Shown piece by piece: positions 50,598 to 59,063 of a stretch of 64,000 bases of DNA. The position numbers and the translations under genes are program-made. Every line of letters begins with the position of its first letter. Within the stretch, counting starts at the first letter, position 1. The DNA lies in assembly GCA_021740845.1 (NCBI GenBank), contig JAIOYZ010000007.1, positions 1-64,000 of the forward strand, read 5' to 3'. The notes beneath the pieces are model-generated. The model did not search any database and was not told the DNA's origin. It worked only from the letters and a program-made list of their open reading frames with translations. This DNA comes from Bacteroidia bacterium. GTDB lineage: Bacteria > Bacteroidota > Bacteroidia > UKL13-3.

Positions 50598-50598
50598 A

Positions 50599-52626
50599 CT
50601 AAATGAGATTATACCTTAAACCAATAAATACTGAGCGACCCATTGCTGTTGTTGCTGATCCGCTTATAGAAGAATGAGGACCCATATTTAAACTTGCATT
50701 TACATTAATAACATTCATAAGGTTTTTAACGCCTGCTGTAATGTTTAATTTTTTCTTCAATACTACTTGTCCAACACTAATATCCATCAATGCAAAAGGG
50801 TCAATATAAGAAAGCGAAATATTATCCGATAAATAATCATATTGATACATTTGAAGTTTTCCGTTCCATTTTCCAAAAAAGTTAATGCTAGTTCCAATTT
50901 TACTAAATCTATAACTAGCATTGAATTTCCATTCATTACAAAAATAAATATTGTCAGTTTGAGTATATCCAGTTAAATTATTCTTCCTACCAGTTATTGA
51001 ATATCCTAAAGAAATATGATAAGGAATTGTTCTATATTCAACAGTAATTGATGTTCCAAGACTAGTAAAAGTATTTATGTTAACGTATTGAAAATAGGTA
51101 TTATTTCCTGAACCAAATCTAGCCAAATCAATCATGTTGTTTATTTTATTATAAAAAATGGTTGGTTCAAAACGAAAAACTCTACTTTCTAATTTATAAT
51201 CATAGGTTGCGCTAAACTGCAAATTATTTGATGTTTCTGCAGTTAAGTTCTGATTCCCTTTTAGGTTATGACTAGCATCAACAAATTGCAAATAAAGTTC
51301 TTTTAAAGTAGGTGCTCTAAAACCCTTTGAATAGGAGCCTCTAATTACCCAGGCATCCGTAATATCATACTTTAAATTAATAGAAGGTACAAAAGGAGCA
51401 CTATATTTTGTATGATAAATAACCCTAAAAGCGGGTCTAATCACTAAACGTTTTAATGGTTTAACCTCGGCGCTGGTGAATAAATTATAATCACCCATAT
51501 TTTGTTTTTGGTTTTCAATTCTTGAACCAATTGCAAAATCATGTGTAAATTCATAACCCATTTGGTAATTCATCTTCTTTGAGAAAGCAACATTAGAATA
51601 AGTGCCTCTACTCATAACTTGATGAAAGTAATTTGTGTCATGTTCAAAAGCACTTGGAACTAGTTCTTGGGTCAGCCCAACCAAGTCTTTTAAATATGTA
51701 TTATACCGGCGTTGATAAAAATTATATGAGGCTAAAAAGTTAATGTTTCTTTTTCCATCAAACTTTTTGTCATAAAAAAAAGATGAGGTGTATCTGGTAG
51801 AATAATAATACCTATCCAATGCTACCGCTTGTGTCCAATCAATTGTTGGTGTACCTTTATCTGAAATTGTTTCATTAAAATATTGGTTTAGCCAGCGAAT
51901 ATTCCCATTCTCTAAAAACTTTGTAAGAGTAATATCTGCATTGTATTGGGTTCTGGGTTTCCAAAGTTTATTTCTAGCATCAGGATCTGTGCTAAAACCT
52001 TTAAAGAAATTTCTGCTTCCATTTCCAGATATACTATATTTTTCCTTAGCTACACCTAAAGAAAAGTCTGAATTAAATTGCCCAATACTTTCCCCATACA
52101 AACCAACCCTAGCCGTTTCGGATGATTTTTTTTGTTTCTTGGTAATTATATTAATTACACCTCCTAGCGCATCTGTTCCAAAATTCACGCTCATCGGACC
52201 TTCCACAAATTCTATTCTTTCTACATTTTGAAGACTAATTTGTGAAAGATCTATACTTCCATTTTCTCTGCCAATAACAGGTACACCATCAATTAAAATT
52301 TTAATGTTATTTCCTCCAACGCCTTGCAATTGCATACTAGAGCCCAAAATAGGATCCTGAATAATCCTAATATTCATTTCATTGGATAAAACTTGTTGTA
52401 GCGTAAATGCACCTTGAGCTTCAATCCTTTTGGCGTCAATAACTTTAACTTTATGTACAGATTTACTAAGGCTATTAGCTTCATACTGCCCTGTAACAAC
52501 TAATTCGTCTAAGTCTAATGGTTTACCTTCGGGTTGACCCAAACAAATAATTGAAAAAAACGCAAACACTACCAAAAAGGTAGTGCTGCGCAATATTTGG
52601 AAAAATGTATTTGAGAAAAAAATCAA
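50599..52626 (-). CDS. TonB-dependent outer membrane receptor
   Basis: Plug LDELVVTGQYEANSL...LQQVLSNEMNIRI...LQGVGGNNIKILIDGVPVIGRENGSIDLSQISLQNVERIEFVEGPMSVNFGTDALGGVINIITKK; beta-barrel with GSYSKGFRAPTLKELYL. Confidence 0.92.
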   Translation of the reverse strand: MIFFSNTFFQILRSTTFLVVFAFFSIICLGQPEGKPLDLDELVVTGQYEANSLSKSVHKVKVIDAKRIEAQGAFTLQQVLSNEMNIRIIQDPILGSSMQLQGVGGNNIKILIDGVPVIGRENGSIDLSQISLQNVERIEFVEGPMSVNFGTDALGGVINIITKKQKKSSETARVGLYGESIGQFNSDFSLGVAKEKYSISGNGSRNFFKGFSTDPDARNKLWKPRTQYNADITLTKFLENGNIRWLNQYFNETISDKGTPTIDWTQAVALDRYYYSTRYTSSFFYDKKFDGKRNINFLASYNFYQRRYNTYLKDLVGLTQELVPSAFEHDTNYFHQVMSRGTYSNVAFSKKMNYQMGYEFTHDFAIGSRIENQKQNMGDYNLFTSAEVKPLKRLVIRPAFRVIYHTKYSAPFVPSINLKYDITDAWVIRGSYSKGFRAPTLKELYLQFVDASHNLKGNQNLTAETSNNLQFSATYDYKLESRVFRFEPTIFYNKINNMIDLARFGSGNNTYFQYVNINTFTSLGTSITVEYRTIPYHISLGYSITGRKNNLTGYTQTDNIYFCNEWKFNASYRFSKIGTSINFFGKWNGKLQMYQYDYLSDNISLSYIDPFALMDISVGQVVLKKKLNITAGVKNLMNVINVNASLNMGPHSSISGSATTAMGRSVFIGLRYNLI

Positions 52627-52628
52627 AA

Positions 52629-53939
52629 TTAGTTAACTATAATTTTTCTGGTTCCTTTTGCTCCATCTGCCTCAAAACTAACAAAGTAAATTCCTTGGTT
52701 CAAACCGCTTAAATTAAATTCACAATTCAAACTTCCATTTACATTGTTAAATTTTTGGGTAGAAACTGTTCTACCTGTTAAATCAATAATTTCTATTGAT
52801 AATAAAGAAACTGCATTCTCAAAATTAAAATCCACATTTACCAAACCGCTAGCAGGATTAGGGTAAACCTTAACATTTTCTAACTCCTTAACAACCCTTT
52901 CTGAACTTGTTAAAATTGAATAAAAGGTTTTATTAAATTTAATAAATTGTTGTGTAGAATTGGCAAAATATTCAGTGAAAACAATTTTATGATAGTTGTT
53001 TTCTCCATTCTTAACCACATAAGCCAATGAATCAATAATAGGCCATGCACCAGGAGTTGTAGTTACTTCTTTCCAATCCCAACCAATTGTATTAATGTTA
53101 TCATGAGGGATTAGATTGGTATCTGGAACAAAAGTTTGTGCATCAGCACCAACATACTTAGCAGAAATTGCATTTGGATTATGTAGAACTCCCATTACAG
53201 GATACATAAGGGTTTGCCCAAAAAGTGTAACTAGTGATTTATATCTTGTAAACAATATGTCCCATGAATTTATAGCTGGCTCTCTATCAATTACCTGATG
53301 ATTCAGAACATTTACGTAAGCAAATAACTTGTTGTTGTAGTCAGATTTTCTAATTGAATAACCTACACTATCTGTTCCATCTAAATTAGAAATACTAAAA
53401 GACCACATGGTATCATAAACTATTTTATGAATAGCCAATTTTTTAAGCATTTTTGGGTCATTTGGATTTGGTGAGGTAACCAATGCCATTAACCAAATAT
53501 CATTTCCATCAACATCCCTTGTTGTCATATTGTATTGACCCCAACCATAATCAAAAGGGTTAGCCATATTTCTATCTTGGTTAAACGCTCCAATATCCCA
53601 TGTGCTATCGCTATTATAAAATTGTGGCCAAGCATTCCAACCGCTGGTATCAAAACTCGACCAATTTTCTATTGAGGTACCCGATTTATACAATTCTACA
53701 CTTCTTCCATCATTAATTCTGATTGTTGCTGCCTGCATAGTTTTGTATGGAGGTTGGGCTTTCCTAACGGCAAATGCCAAATGCCAATTATTATTTCTAA
53801 CTGTATCCTTTGTTCCTGTGGTAAAATTATAATAAACGTCTAAAACTGTACCTGGTAACATTGTTACACTATCGGCAACTTGTGCCATTAATGCAGTTTT
53901 TAATAAAACAGCCGTCAATAGTAAATAAATTTTCTTCAT
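52629..53939 (-). CDS. HmuY-like secreted protein with T9SS sorting domain
   Basis: DTVRNNNWHLAFAVRK...INDGRSVELYKSG; REPAINSWDILFTRYKSL...YPVMGVLHNP...IGWDWKEV...YHKIVFTEYF; C-terminal VKVYPNPASGLVNVDF...GIYFVSFEADGAKGTRKIIVN. Confidence 0.75.
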   Translation of the reverse strand: MKKIYLLLTAVLLKTALMAQVADSVTMLPGTVLDVYYNFTTGTKDTVRNNNWHLAFAVRKAQPPYKTMQAATIRINDGRSVELYKSGTSIENWSSFDTSGWNAWPQFYNSDSTWDIGAFNQDRNMANPFDYGWGQYNMTTRDVDGNDIWLMALVTSPNPNDPKMLKKLAIHKIVYDTMWSFSISNLDGTDSVGYSIRKSDYNNKLFAYVNVLNHQVIDREPAINSWDILFTRYKSLVTLFGQTLMYPVMGVLHNPNAISAKYVGADAQTFVPDTNLIPHDNINTIGWDWKEVTTTPGAWPIIDSLAYVVKNGENNYHKIVFTEYFANSTQQFIKFNKTFYSILTSSERVVKELENVKVYPNPASGLVNVDFNFENAVSLLSIEIIDLTGRTVSTQKFNNVNGSLNCEFNLSGLNQGIYFVSFEADGAKGTRKIIVN

Positions 53940-54084
53940 AAATTTTTGTTTTGTGTGGCAACAAAGAACGCTCTATTAAAATCGACCAACCACTGACATT
54001 TATCATTTTCCTTCATTGTGACAATATTTTGACAGCCCTTGTTTTACAGTGTTTATTGGCAAAATTTAAGGTGATATGCAATAA

Positions 54085-54115
54085 TTTGCGGTATTGCGGT
54101 TTTTAGCTAACTTTG
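54085..54115 (+). promoter_or_regulatory. Bacteroidetes-type promoter TTTG-N19-TAACTTTG (panD)
   Basis: TTTG 54085-54088 and TAACTTTG 54108-54115, exactly 19-nt spacer, 16 nt before ATG. Confidence 0.7.
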
Positions 54116-54131
54116 AAACGCAAAATTTACT

Positions 54132-54482
54132 ATGCAGATACAACTGTTAAAATCAAAAATTCATCGTGCAAAAGTTACCCAAACTGAATTGCATTACGTT
54201 GGAAGTATAACTATTGATGAGGATCTTATGGATTCTGCCAATATGATTGAAAATGAAAAAGTTCAAATTGTGAACATTAATAATGGCGAACGCTTTGAAA
54301 CATATATTATTAAAGGCGAAAGAGGCTCTGGTACTATTTGCCTAAATGGACCAGCTGCAAGAAAGGCCGCAACGGGTGACCATGTAATTGTTATTTCATA
54401 CTGTATCATGGAGTTTGAGGAAGCAAAAAAATACAAACCAATTGCCATTTACCCAGACCATAACAACAAACTAACCCACTAA
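54132..54482 (+). CDS. panD: Aspartate 1-decarboxylase
   Basis: [38 protein letters not shown] (Gly-Ser self-cleavage site), [40 protein letters not shown]. Confidence 0.96.
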   Translation: MQIQLLKSKIHRAKVTQTELHYVGSITIDEDLMDSANMIENEKVQIVNINNGERFETYIIKGERGSGTICLNGPAARKAATGDHVIVISYCIMEFEEAKKYKPIAIYPDHNNKLTH

Positions 54483-54488
54483 AACAAA

Positions 54489-55478
54489 GTGAAAAAAGCA
54501 ATTCAGTATGGCATAATACTGCTCGTAGGTGGTCTTTTTCTCTATTTTGTTTTTAAGGATACAAATTGGACTGATTTATTCCAAAAGATGAGCTCTGCAA
54601 ATCTTTATTGGTTAGCGTTAGGGGTATTTATTTCACTTATAAGTCACTGGATAAGAGCTTATAGAGCAACACTTCTATATGATGCTATGCATTTTAAAAT
54701 TAGTACTACTCATAGCTTTTATGCCGTTTTAATTGGCTATATGATGAACTATATTATCCCTAGGGCCGGAGAAGTCTCTAGGTGTGCTGCTTTGAGTAAA
54801 ACCGATGACTTGCCTGTTGAAAAATCTTTGGGATCTGTTGTAACAGAGAGAATAGTTGACATGTTCTTGCTAATTTTGGTTTTAGGTGTAATTTTTTTAA
54901 TTCAATTTGATTTAATCTCTCAATTCTTAAAGGATACCTTTGAAAATAAAAATGAAATTGGCCAAGGCAATGAATTCTCTTGGAAATTTATTCTTCTAAT
55001 TGGCCTAATAGCAATTGTTATTCTATTATTTTCTTTAAGGAAAAAATTAGCACAAAGTTCTCTAGTTATTAGGTTATTTAAAATGGTACAAGGTTTTGGC
55101 GATGGCTTATTGAGCATAAGGCATGTAAAAAATCCTTCTCTTTTTATATCACTATCAGTTTTGATATGGATTGGATATATTTTGATGATGTATGTATGTT
55201 TATTTTCCCTAGAAGCAACATCTCATTTGAACTTTGTAGATTGTTTAACAGTTTTTGCAATTGGAACAATAGGCGTTGTTTTACCAGCCCCAGGTGCAGG
55301 TGCAGGCACTTACCATTTCTTTGTTATGCAATCACTTTTGTTATATGGGGTATCAAAGGAAGATGGTATAGCATATGCTACTATGGTTCATGGAATACAA
55401 ATGATCGTTCTACTTATTTTAGGCGCTATTGCCTCCATTATAGTAATGGGTAAACAAAAAAGTAAAATAAATGAGTAA
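54489..55478 (+). CDS. Lysylphosphatidylglycerol synthase TM region-like (UPF0104) protein
   Basis: Polytopic; NLYWLALGVFISLISHWIRAYRATLLYDA...YMMNYIIPRAGEVSRCAALSK...SLGSVVTERIVD...GTIGVVLPAPGAGAGTYHFF. Confidence 0.9.
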   Translation: MKKAIQYGIILLVGGLFLYFVFKDTNWTDLFQKMSSANLYWLALGVFISLISHWIRAYRATLLYDAMHFKISTTHSFYAVLIGYMMNYIIPRAGEVSRCAALSKTDDLPVEKSLGSVVTERIVDMFLLILVLGVIFLIQFDLISQFLKDTFENKNEIGQGNEFSWKFILLIGLIAIVILLFSLRKKLAQSSLVIRLFKMVQGFGDGLLSIRHVKNPSLFISLSVLIWIGYILMMYVCLFSLEATSHLNFVDCLTVFAIGTIGVVLPAPGAGAGTYHFFVMQSLLLYGVSKEDGIAYATMVHGIQMIVLLILGAIASIIVMGKQKSKINE

Positions 55479-55962
55479 GCATAATTTGGTTCAAACAAAA
55501 ATTCTAACTCCTCCCTCACTTCAACTTCAACTTGCAAAATGGGCTGAAGAAAAAAAGACTGTTGTTTTTACAAACGGCTGTTTTGATATTTTGCACAGAG
55601 GTCATGTAGATTATTTAGCTAAAGCCGCCGATCTTGGAGATGTTTTAATTATTGGTGTAAATACTGATGCCTCCGTAAGTAGATTAAAAGGACCACATCG
55701 CCCTATCCAAGATGAACAATCAAGATTACAAATTTTAGCATCTTTAGGATTTGTAGATGGAGTAATCTTATTTGATGAGCCCACTCCCTTAAATTTAATT
55801 CAATTGGTTCAACCCGATGTTTTGGTTAAAGGAAGTGATTACCAACCTGCTGATATTGTGGGTTATGAAATTGTAATGGCAAAAGGAGGTGATGTTAAAA
55901 CAATTGACTTTATCCCTGGTTTTTCTACTAGTGCCATTGAAAAAAAAATTAAACAATCCTGA
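55471..55962 (+). CDS. rfaE2: D-glycero-beta-D-manno-heptose 1-phosphate adenylyltransferase
   Basis: VVFTNGCFDILHRGHVDYLAKAADLGDVLIIGVNTDASVSRLKGPHRPIQDEQSRLQILASL...PDVLVKGSDYQPADIVG. Overlaps the previous gene by 8 nt. Confidence 0.92.
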   Translation: MSKHNLVQTKILTPPSLQLQLAKWAEEKKTVVFTNGCFDILHRGHVDYLAKAADLGDVLIIGVNTDASVSRLKGPHRPIQDEQSRLQILASLGFVDGVILFDEPTPLNLIQLVQPDVLVKGSDYQPADIVGYEIVMAKGGDVKTIDFIPGFSTSAIEKKIKQS

Positions 55963-55983
55963 ACTAAATCAGATATTAATTGG

Positions 55984-56014
55984 TTTGATTATGACCAATC
56001 AAATTCTATATTCG
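55984..56014 (+). promoter_or_regulatory. Bacteroidetes-type promoter TTTG-N19-TATATTCG (acyl-CoA dehydrogenase)
   Basis: TTTG 55984-55987, TATATTCG 56007-56014, 19-nt spacer, 20 nt before ATG 56035. Confidence 0.65.
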
Positions 56015-56034
56015 CCAAACCAAATTGTTAGATT

Positions 56035-57174
56035 ATGAATTTTGACTATACCGAAGAACATTTGAATGTGCAGCAAGCTGCCCGCGATTTTGCCCAAACA
56101 GAATTGCTTCCAGGAGTTATTGAACGTGATAACGAACAAAAATTTCCTGCAGAACAAATTAAGAAATTAGGTGAACTAGGATTCCTAGGAATTATGGTTG
56201 ACCCAAAATATGGTGGTTCTGGTATGGACACCATTTCCTATGTTTTAGCAATGGAGGAACTATCCAAAATTGATGCCTCAGCATCGGTTGTTGTTTCGGT
56301 TAACAATTCATTAGTTTGTTGGGGACTCGAAACCTATGGAACTGAGGAGCAAAAACAAAAGTATTTAGTTCCTTTGGCAAGCGGACAGGTGCATGGCGCA
56401 TTTTTATTGTCTGAACCAGAAGCTGGAAGCGATGCTACCTCCCAGAGAACAACTGCAGAAGATAAAGGAGACCATTACTTACTAAACGGCACCAAAAACT
56501 GGATAACTAATGGAAATTCTGGAACCTATTATTTAGTAATTGCCCAAACCCATGTAGAAAAAGGGCATAAAGGAATTAATGCCTTTATTGTAGAAAAAAA
56601 CTGGGAAGGTGTTACAGTTGGTAAAAAAGAAGATAAAATGGGAATTAGAGGAAGCGACACCCATTCAATAATGTTTCAAGACGTAAAGGTTCCTAAAGAA
56701 AATAGAATTGGAGAGGATGGCTTTGGGTTTAAGTTTGCAATGAAAGTTTTGGCAGGCGGTAGAATTGGAATTGCAGCCCAAGCTTTGGGTATTGCAAGCG
56801 GAGCTTACGAATTAGCTGTAAAATACTCAAAAGAAAGAAAAGCTTTTGGGAAAGAGATCATGCACCATCAAGCAATTCAATTTAAATTAGCTGACATGGC
56901 AACACAAATTGAAGCTGCAAGGTTATTAATTATGAAAGCGGCCTCATTGAAAGATTCTGGAAAAGATTATGCATTGGCAAGTTCAATGGCAAAAGTTTTT
57001 GCTTCAGAAACAGCAATGTGGGTTACAACAGAAGCTGTTCAGGTTCATGGCGGTTATGGTTATGTAAAAGAATACCATGTTGAAAGATTAATGCGTGATG
57101 CAAAAATTACACAAATCTATGAGGGCACTAGTGAAGTAAATAGGATTGTAATTTCAAGAGAAATATTGAGATAA
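56035..57174 (+). CDS. Acyl-CoA dehydrogenase
   Basis: FLLSEPEAGSDATSQRTTAE, NGTKNWITNGNSG, KMGIRGSDTHSIMFQDVKVP, EAVQVHGGYGYVKEYHVERLMRDAKITQIYEGTSEVNRIVISRE. Confidence 0.96.
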   Translation: MNFDYTEEHLNVQQAARDFAQTELLPGVIERDNEQKFPAEQIKKLGELGFLGIMVDPKYGGSGMDTISYVLAMEELSKIDASASVVVSVNNSLVCWGLETYGTEEQKQKYLVPLASGQVHGAFLLSEPEAGSDATSQRTTAEDKGDHYLLNGTKNWITNGNSGTYYLVIAQTHVEKGHKGINAFIVEKNWEGVTVGKKEDKMGIRGSDTHSIMFQDVKVPKENRIGEDGFGFKFAMKVLAGGRIGIAAQALGIASGAYELAVKYSKERKAFGKEIMHHQAIQFKLADMATQIEAARLLIMKAASLKDSGKDYALASSMAKVFASETAMWVTTEAVQVHGGYGYVKEYHVERLMRDAKITQIYEGTSEVNRIVISREILR

Positions 57175-57183
57175 ATTAAAAAG

Positions 57184-57208
57184 AAAAGCCGCAACTAAAG
57201 CGGCTTTT
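57184..57208. terminator. Bidirectional terminator between convergent genes
   Basis: aaaagccgc-aactaaa-gcggctttt with flanking A and T runs, between the acyl-CoA dehydrogenase and the phosphatase gene. Confidence 0.88.
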
Positions 57209-57221
57209 TTTTTATGCTCGT

Positions 57222-57842
57222 TTAGGTTGCTAAATGTGTTGTATCGCAGTGTTTCAAAATTCGAAATGCTTTCCCATCAAATTCAAGAATATATAAACAC
57301 AAATTGGTGTGTTCAAACCTTTCCATTTCTAATAATGGCAAATCTAATAAAGCACAAAGGAAGGCCTTCAATGCACGCCCGTGCATTGAAATTAAAATAC
57401 AATCATCACCTTCTTCTTGTTTCAAATAATCAACAAAAGTTTTTTGCCTAGTATGTAATTCTAATGCACTTTCTCCTTCTAAAATTTTAGCGTTATACTG
57501 CCCGTTCTTCCATGAATTTACAACTTTCCAATACACTTCTCGTTCTTCGGGGTTCTGAGGTTTCCCTTCAAAAATTCCCCAAGAAATTTCGTTTAAGGCA
57601 GGAATTGCCTTATAAGGTTTTCCTGCTTCAATGAATGGTAAAATGCTCTGTTGTGTTCGAATAAGGGAAGAGGTATAAATTTTAGAAAACTGAATATCTT
57701 TATAATAATCATAAAACCTTTTGGCCTGCAATATTCCTAAATCATTCAATGGCATATCAATTCCACTACCTTGAACAATGCCAAGTCTATTGAAATCTGT
57801 TTCTCCATGTCTGATTATATATAGTAATTTGCTTTTGGACAT
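57222..57842 (-). CDS. Histidine phosphatase (phosphoglycerate mutase-like)
   Basis: LLYIIRHGETDFNRLGIVQGSGIDMPLNDLGILQAKRF, SSLIRTQQSILPF, EISWGIFEG, ILISMHGRALKAFLCAL. Confidence 0.93.
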   Translation of the reverse strand: MSKSKLLYIIRHGETDFNRLGIVQGSGIDMPLNDLGILQAKRFYDYYKDIQFSKIYTSSLIRTQQSILPFIEAGKPYKAIPALNEISWGIFEGKPQNPEEREVYWKVVNSWKNGQYNAKILEGESALELHTRQKTFVDYLKQEEGDDCILISMHGRALKAFLCALLDLPLLEMERFEHTNLCLYILEFDGKAFRILKHCDTTHLAT

Positions 57843-57917
57843 ATTGCAATAATAAACATCAGAATTGACTTGGCATTATTTAAAACAAATTATTAACTTG
57901 CTATAAAAATCAAATCT

Positions 57918-59063
57918 ATGAAAACACAACAAATTAAATACACAAAAGAAACCAAATGGCAAAACGTATCAAACCCCTTTGGTGAAATTACCCCTTCAAT
58001 AATTTTTATTTTTGGTTCAACCCAACTAATAAAATCTAATTCCCCAATTGAAGAATTAAGATTAAAATATCCAAATGCAATTATGGTTGGAGGCTCGTCC
58101 TCTGGTGAAATTTCTGGAACAAACGTATTAGATGATACCATCATTGCAACCTTGGTAACATTCGAAAAATCAACCCTAAAATATGTAAGCCAAGAGATTG
58201 ATAACCCCGAAGATAGTTTTATTGTAGGTGAGAAGTTGATTAAAAAATTAATTGAACCAACGCTAAAACATGTTTTTGTTATGAGTGAAGGTCTTAAGGT
58301 AAATGGATCGGAACTAGTAAGAGGAATGAGAAATGCATTGCCCCAAAACATCTCTGCTACTGGTGGACTTGCTGGTGATGGACCTAATTTTAATGAAACG
58401 TTTATTATTAATGAGGCAGGTCAAGCTCAATCAAAATTGGTTTCAGCAATTGGATTCTATGGAGAAAACTTAGAGGTTTCTTATGGTAGTTTAGGAGGCT
58501 GGGATAGTTTTGGTGTTGAACGTTTAGTAAGTAAATCTAAAAGCAATGTTCTTTATGAATTAGATGGAAAACCTGCATTAGATTTATATAAATCTTTTTT
58601 AGGCGATCATGCGAAAGATTTACCTGCATCAGGATTACTATTTCCATTAAACCTTAGGATGGAGCAAGATAGTGAGCCAGTTGTTAGGACAATATTGGCT
58701 GTTGATGAAAAAGAACAATCCTTAACATTTGCAGGTGATATACCAGAAGGCTCTTATGTTAGGTTAATGAAAGCAAATTTTGACAGACTAATAGAAGGCG
58801 CAATAGGAGCTGCTAAAGGTACTATTGGCTCTTCAAAAAACGAATCTCCTGAATTGGCTATTCTTATAAGTTGCGTTGGGCGAAAATTGGTATTGAAACA
58901 AATGATTGAAGAGGAGGTGGAAGGTGTTCAAGAGGTTTTAGGCAGTGATACCATGCTTTGTGGCTTTTATTCTTACGGTGAAATTTCACCATTCTCAAGT
59001 GATGCTAAATGTGAACTACATAATCAAACTATGACCATCACAACATTTAGTGAAAAAGTTTGA
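57918..59063 (+). CDS. FIST N/FIST C domain sensor protein
   Basis: PSIIFIFGSTQLIKSNSPIEELRLKYPNAIMVGGSSSGEISGTNVLDDTIIATLVTFEKS; GLAGDGPNFNETFIINE...; LAILISCVGRKLVLKQMIEEEVEGVQEVLGSDTMLCGFYSYGEISPF. Confidence 0.92.
   Translation: MKTQQIKYTKETKWQNVSNPFGEITPSIIFIFGSTQLIKSNSPIEELRLKYPNAIMVGGSSSGEISGTNVLDDTIIATLVTFEKSTLKYVSQEIDNPEDSFIVGEKLIKKLIEPTLKHVFVMSEGLKVNGSELVRGMRNALPQNISATGGLAGDGPNFNETFIINEAGQAQSKLVSAIGFYGENLEVSYGSLGGWDSFGVERLVSKSKSNVLYELDGKPALDLYKSFLGDHAKDLPASGLLFPLNLRMEQDSEPVVRTILAVDEKEQSLTFAGDIPEGSYVRLMKANFDRLIEGAIGAAKGTIGSSKNESPELAILISCVGRKLVLKQMIEEEVEGVQEVLGSDTMLCGFYSYGEISPFSSDAKCELHNQTMTITTFSEKV

Noticed and set aside
55166-55453. 95-aa plus-strand ORF overlapping the UPF0104 membrane protein
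   Set aside because: Out-of-frame shadow of a recognised family; Cys/Arg/Phe-rich translation is typical of frame-shifted coding DNA.
55984-56001. TTTGATT-ATGACC-AATCAAA dyad as a terminator for rfaE2
   Set aside because: It overlaps the -33 region of a better-supported promoter and has a short AT-rich stem without a T-run.
57893-58351. 152-aa minus-strand ORF opposite the FIST gene
   Set aside because: Antisense to a confident FIST CDS.
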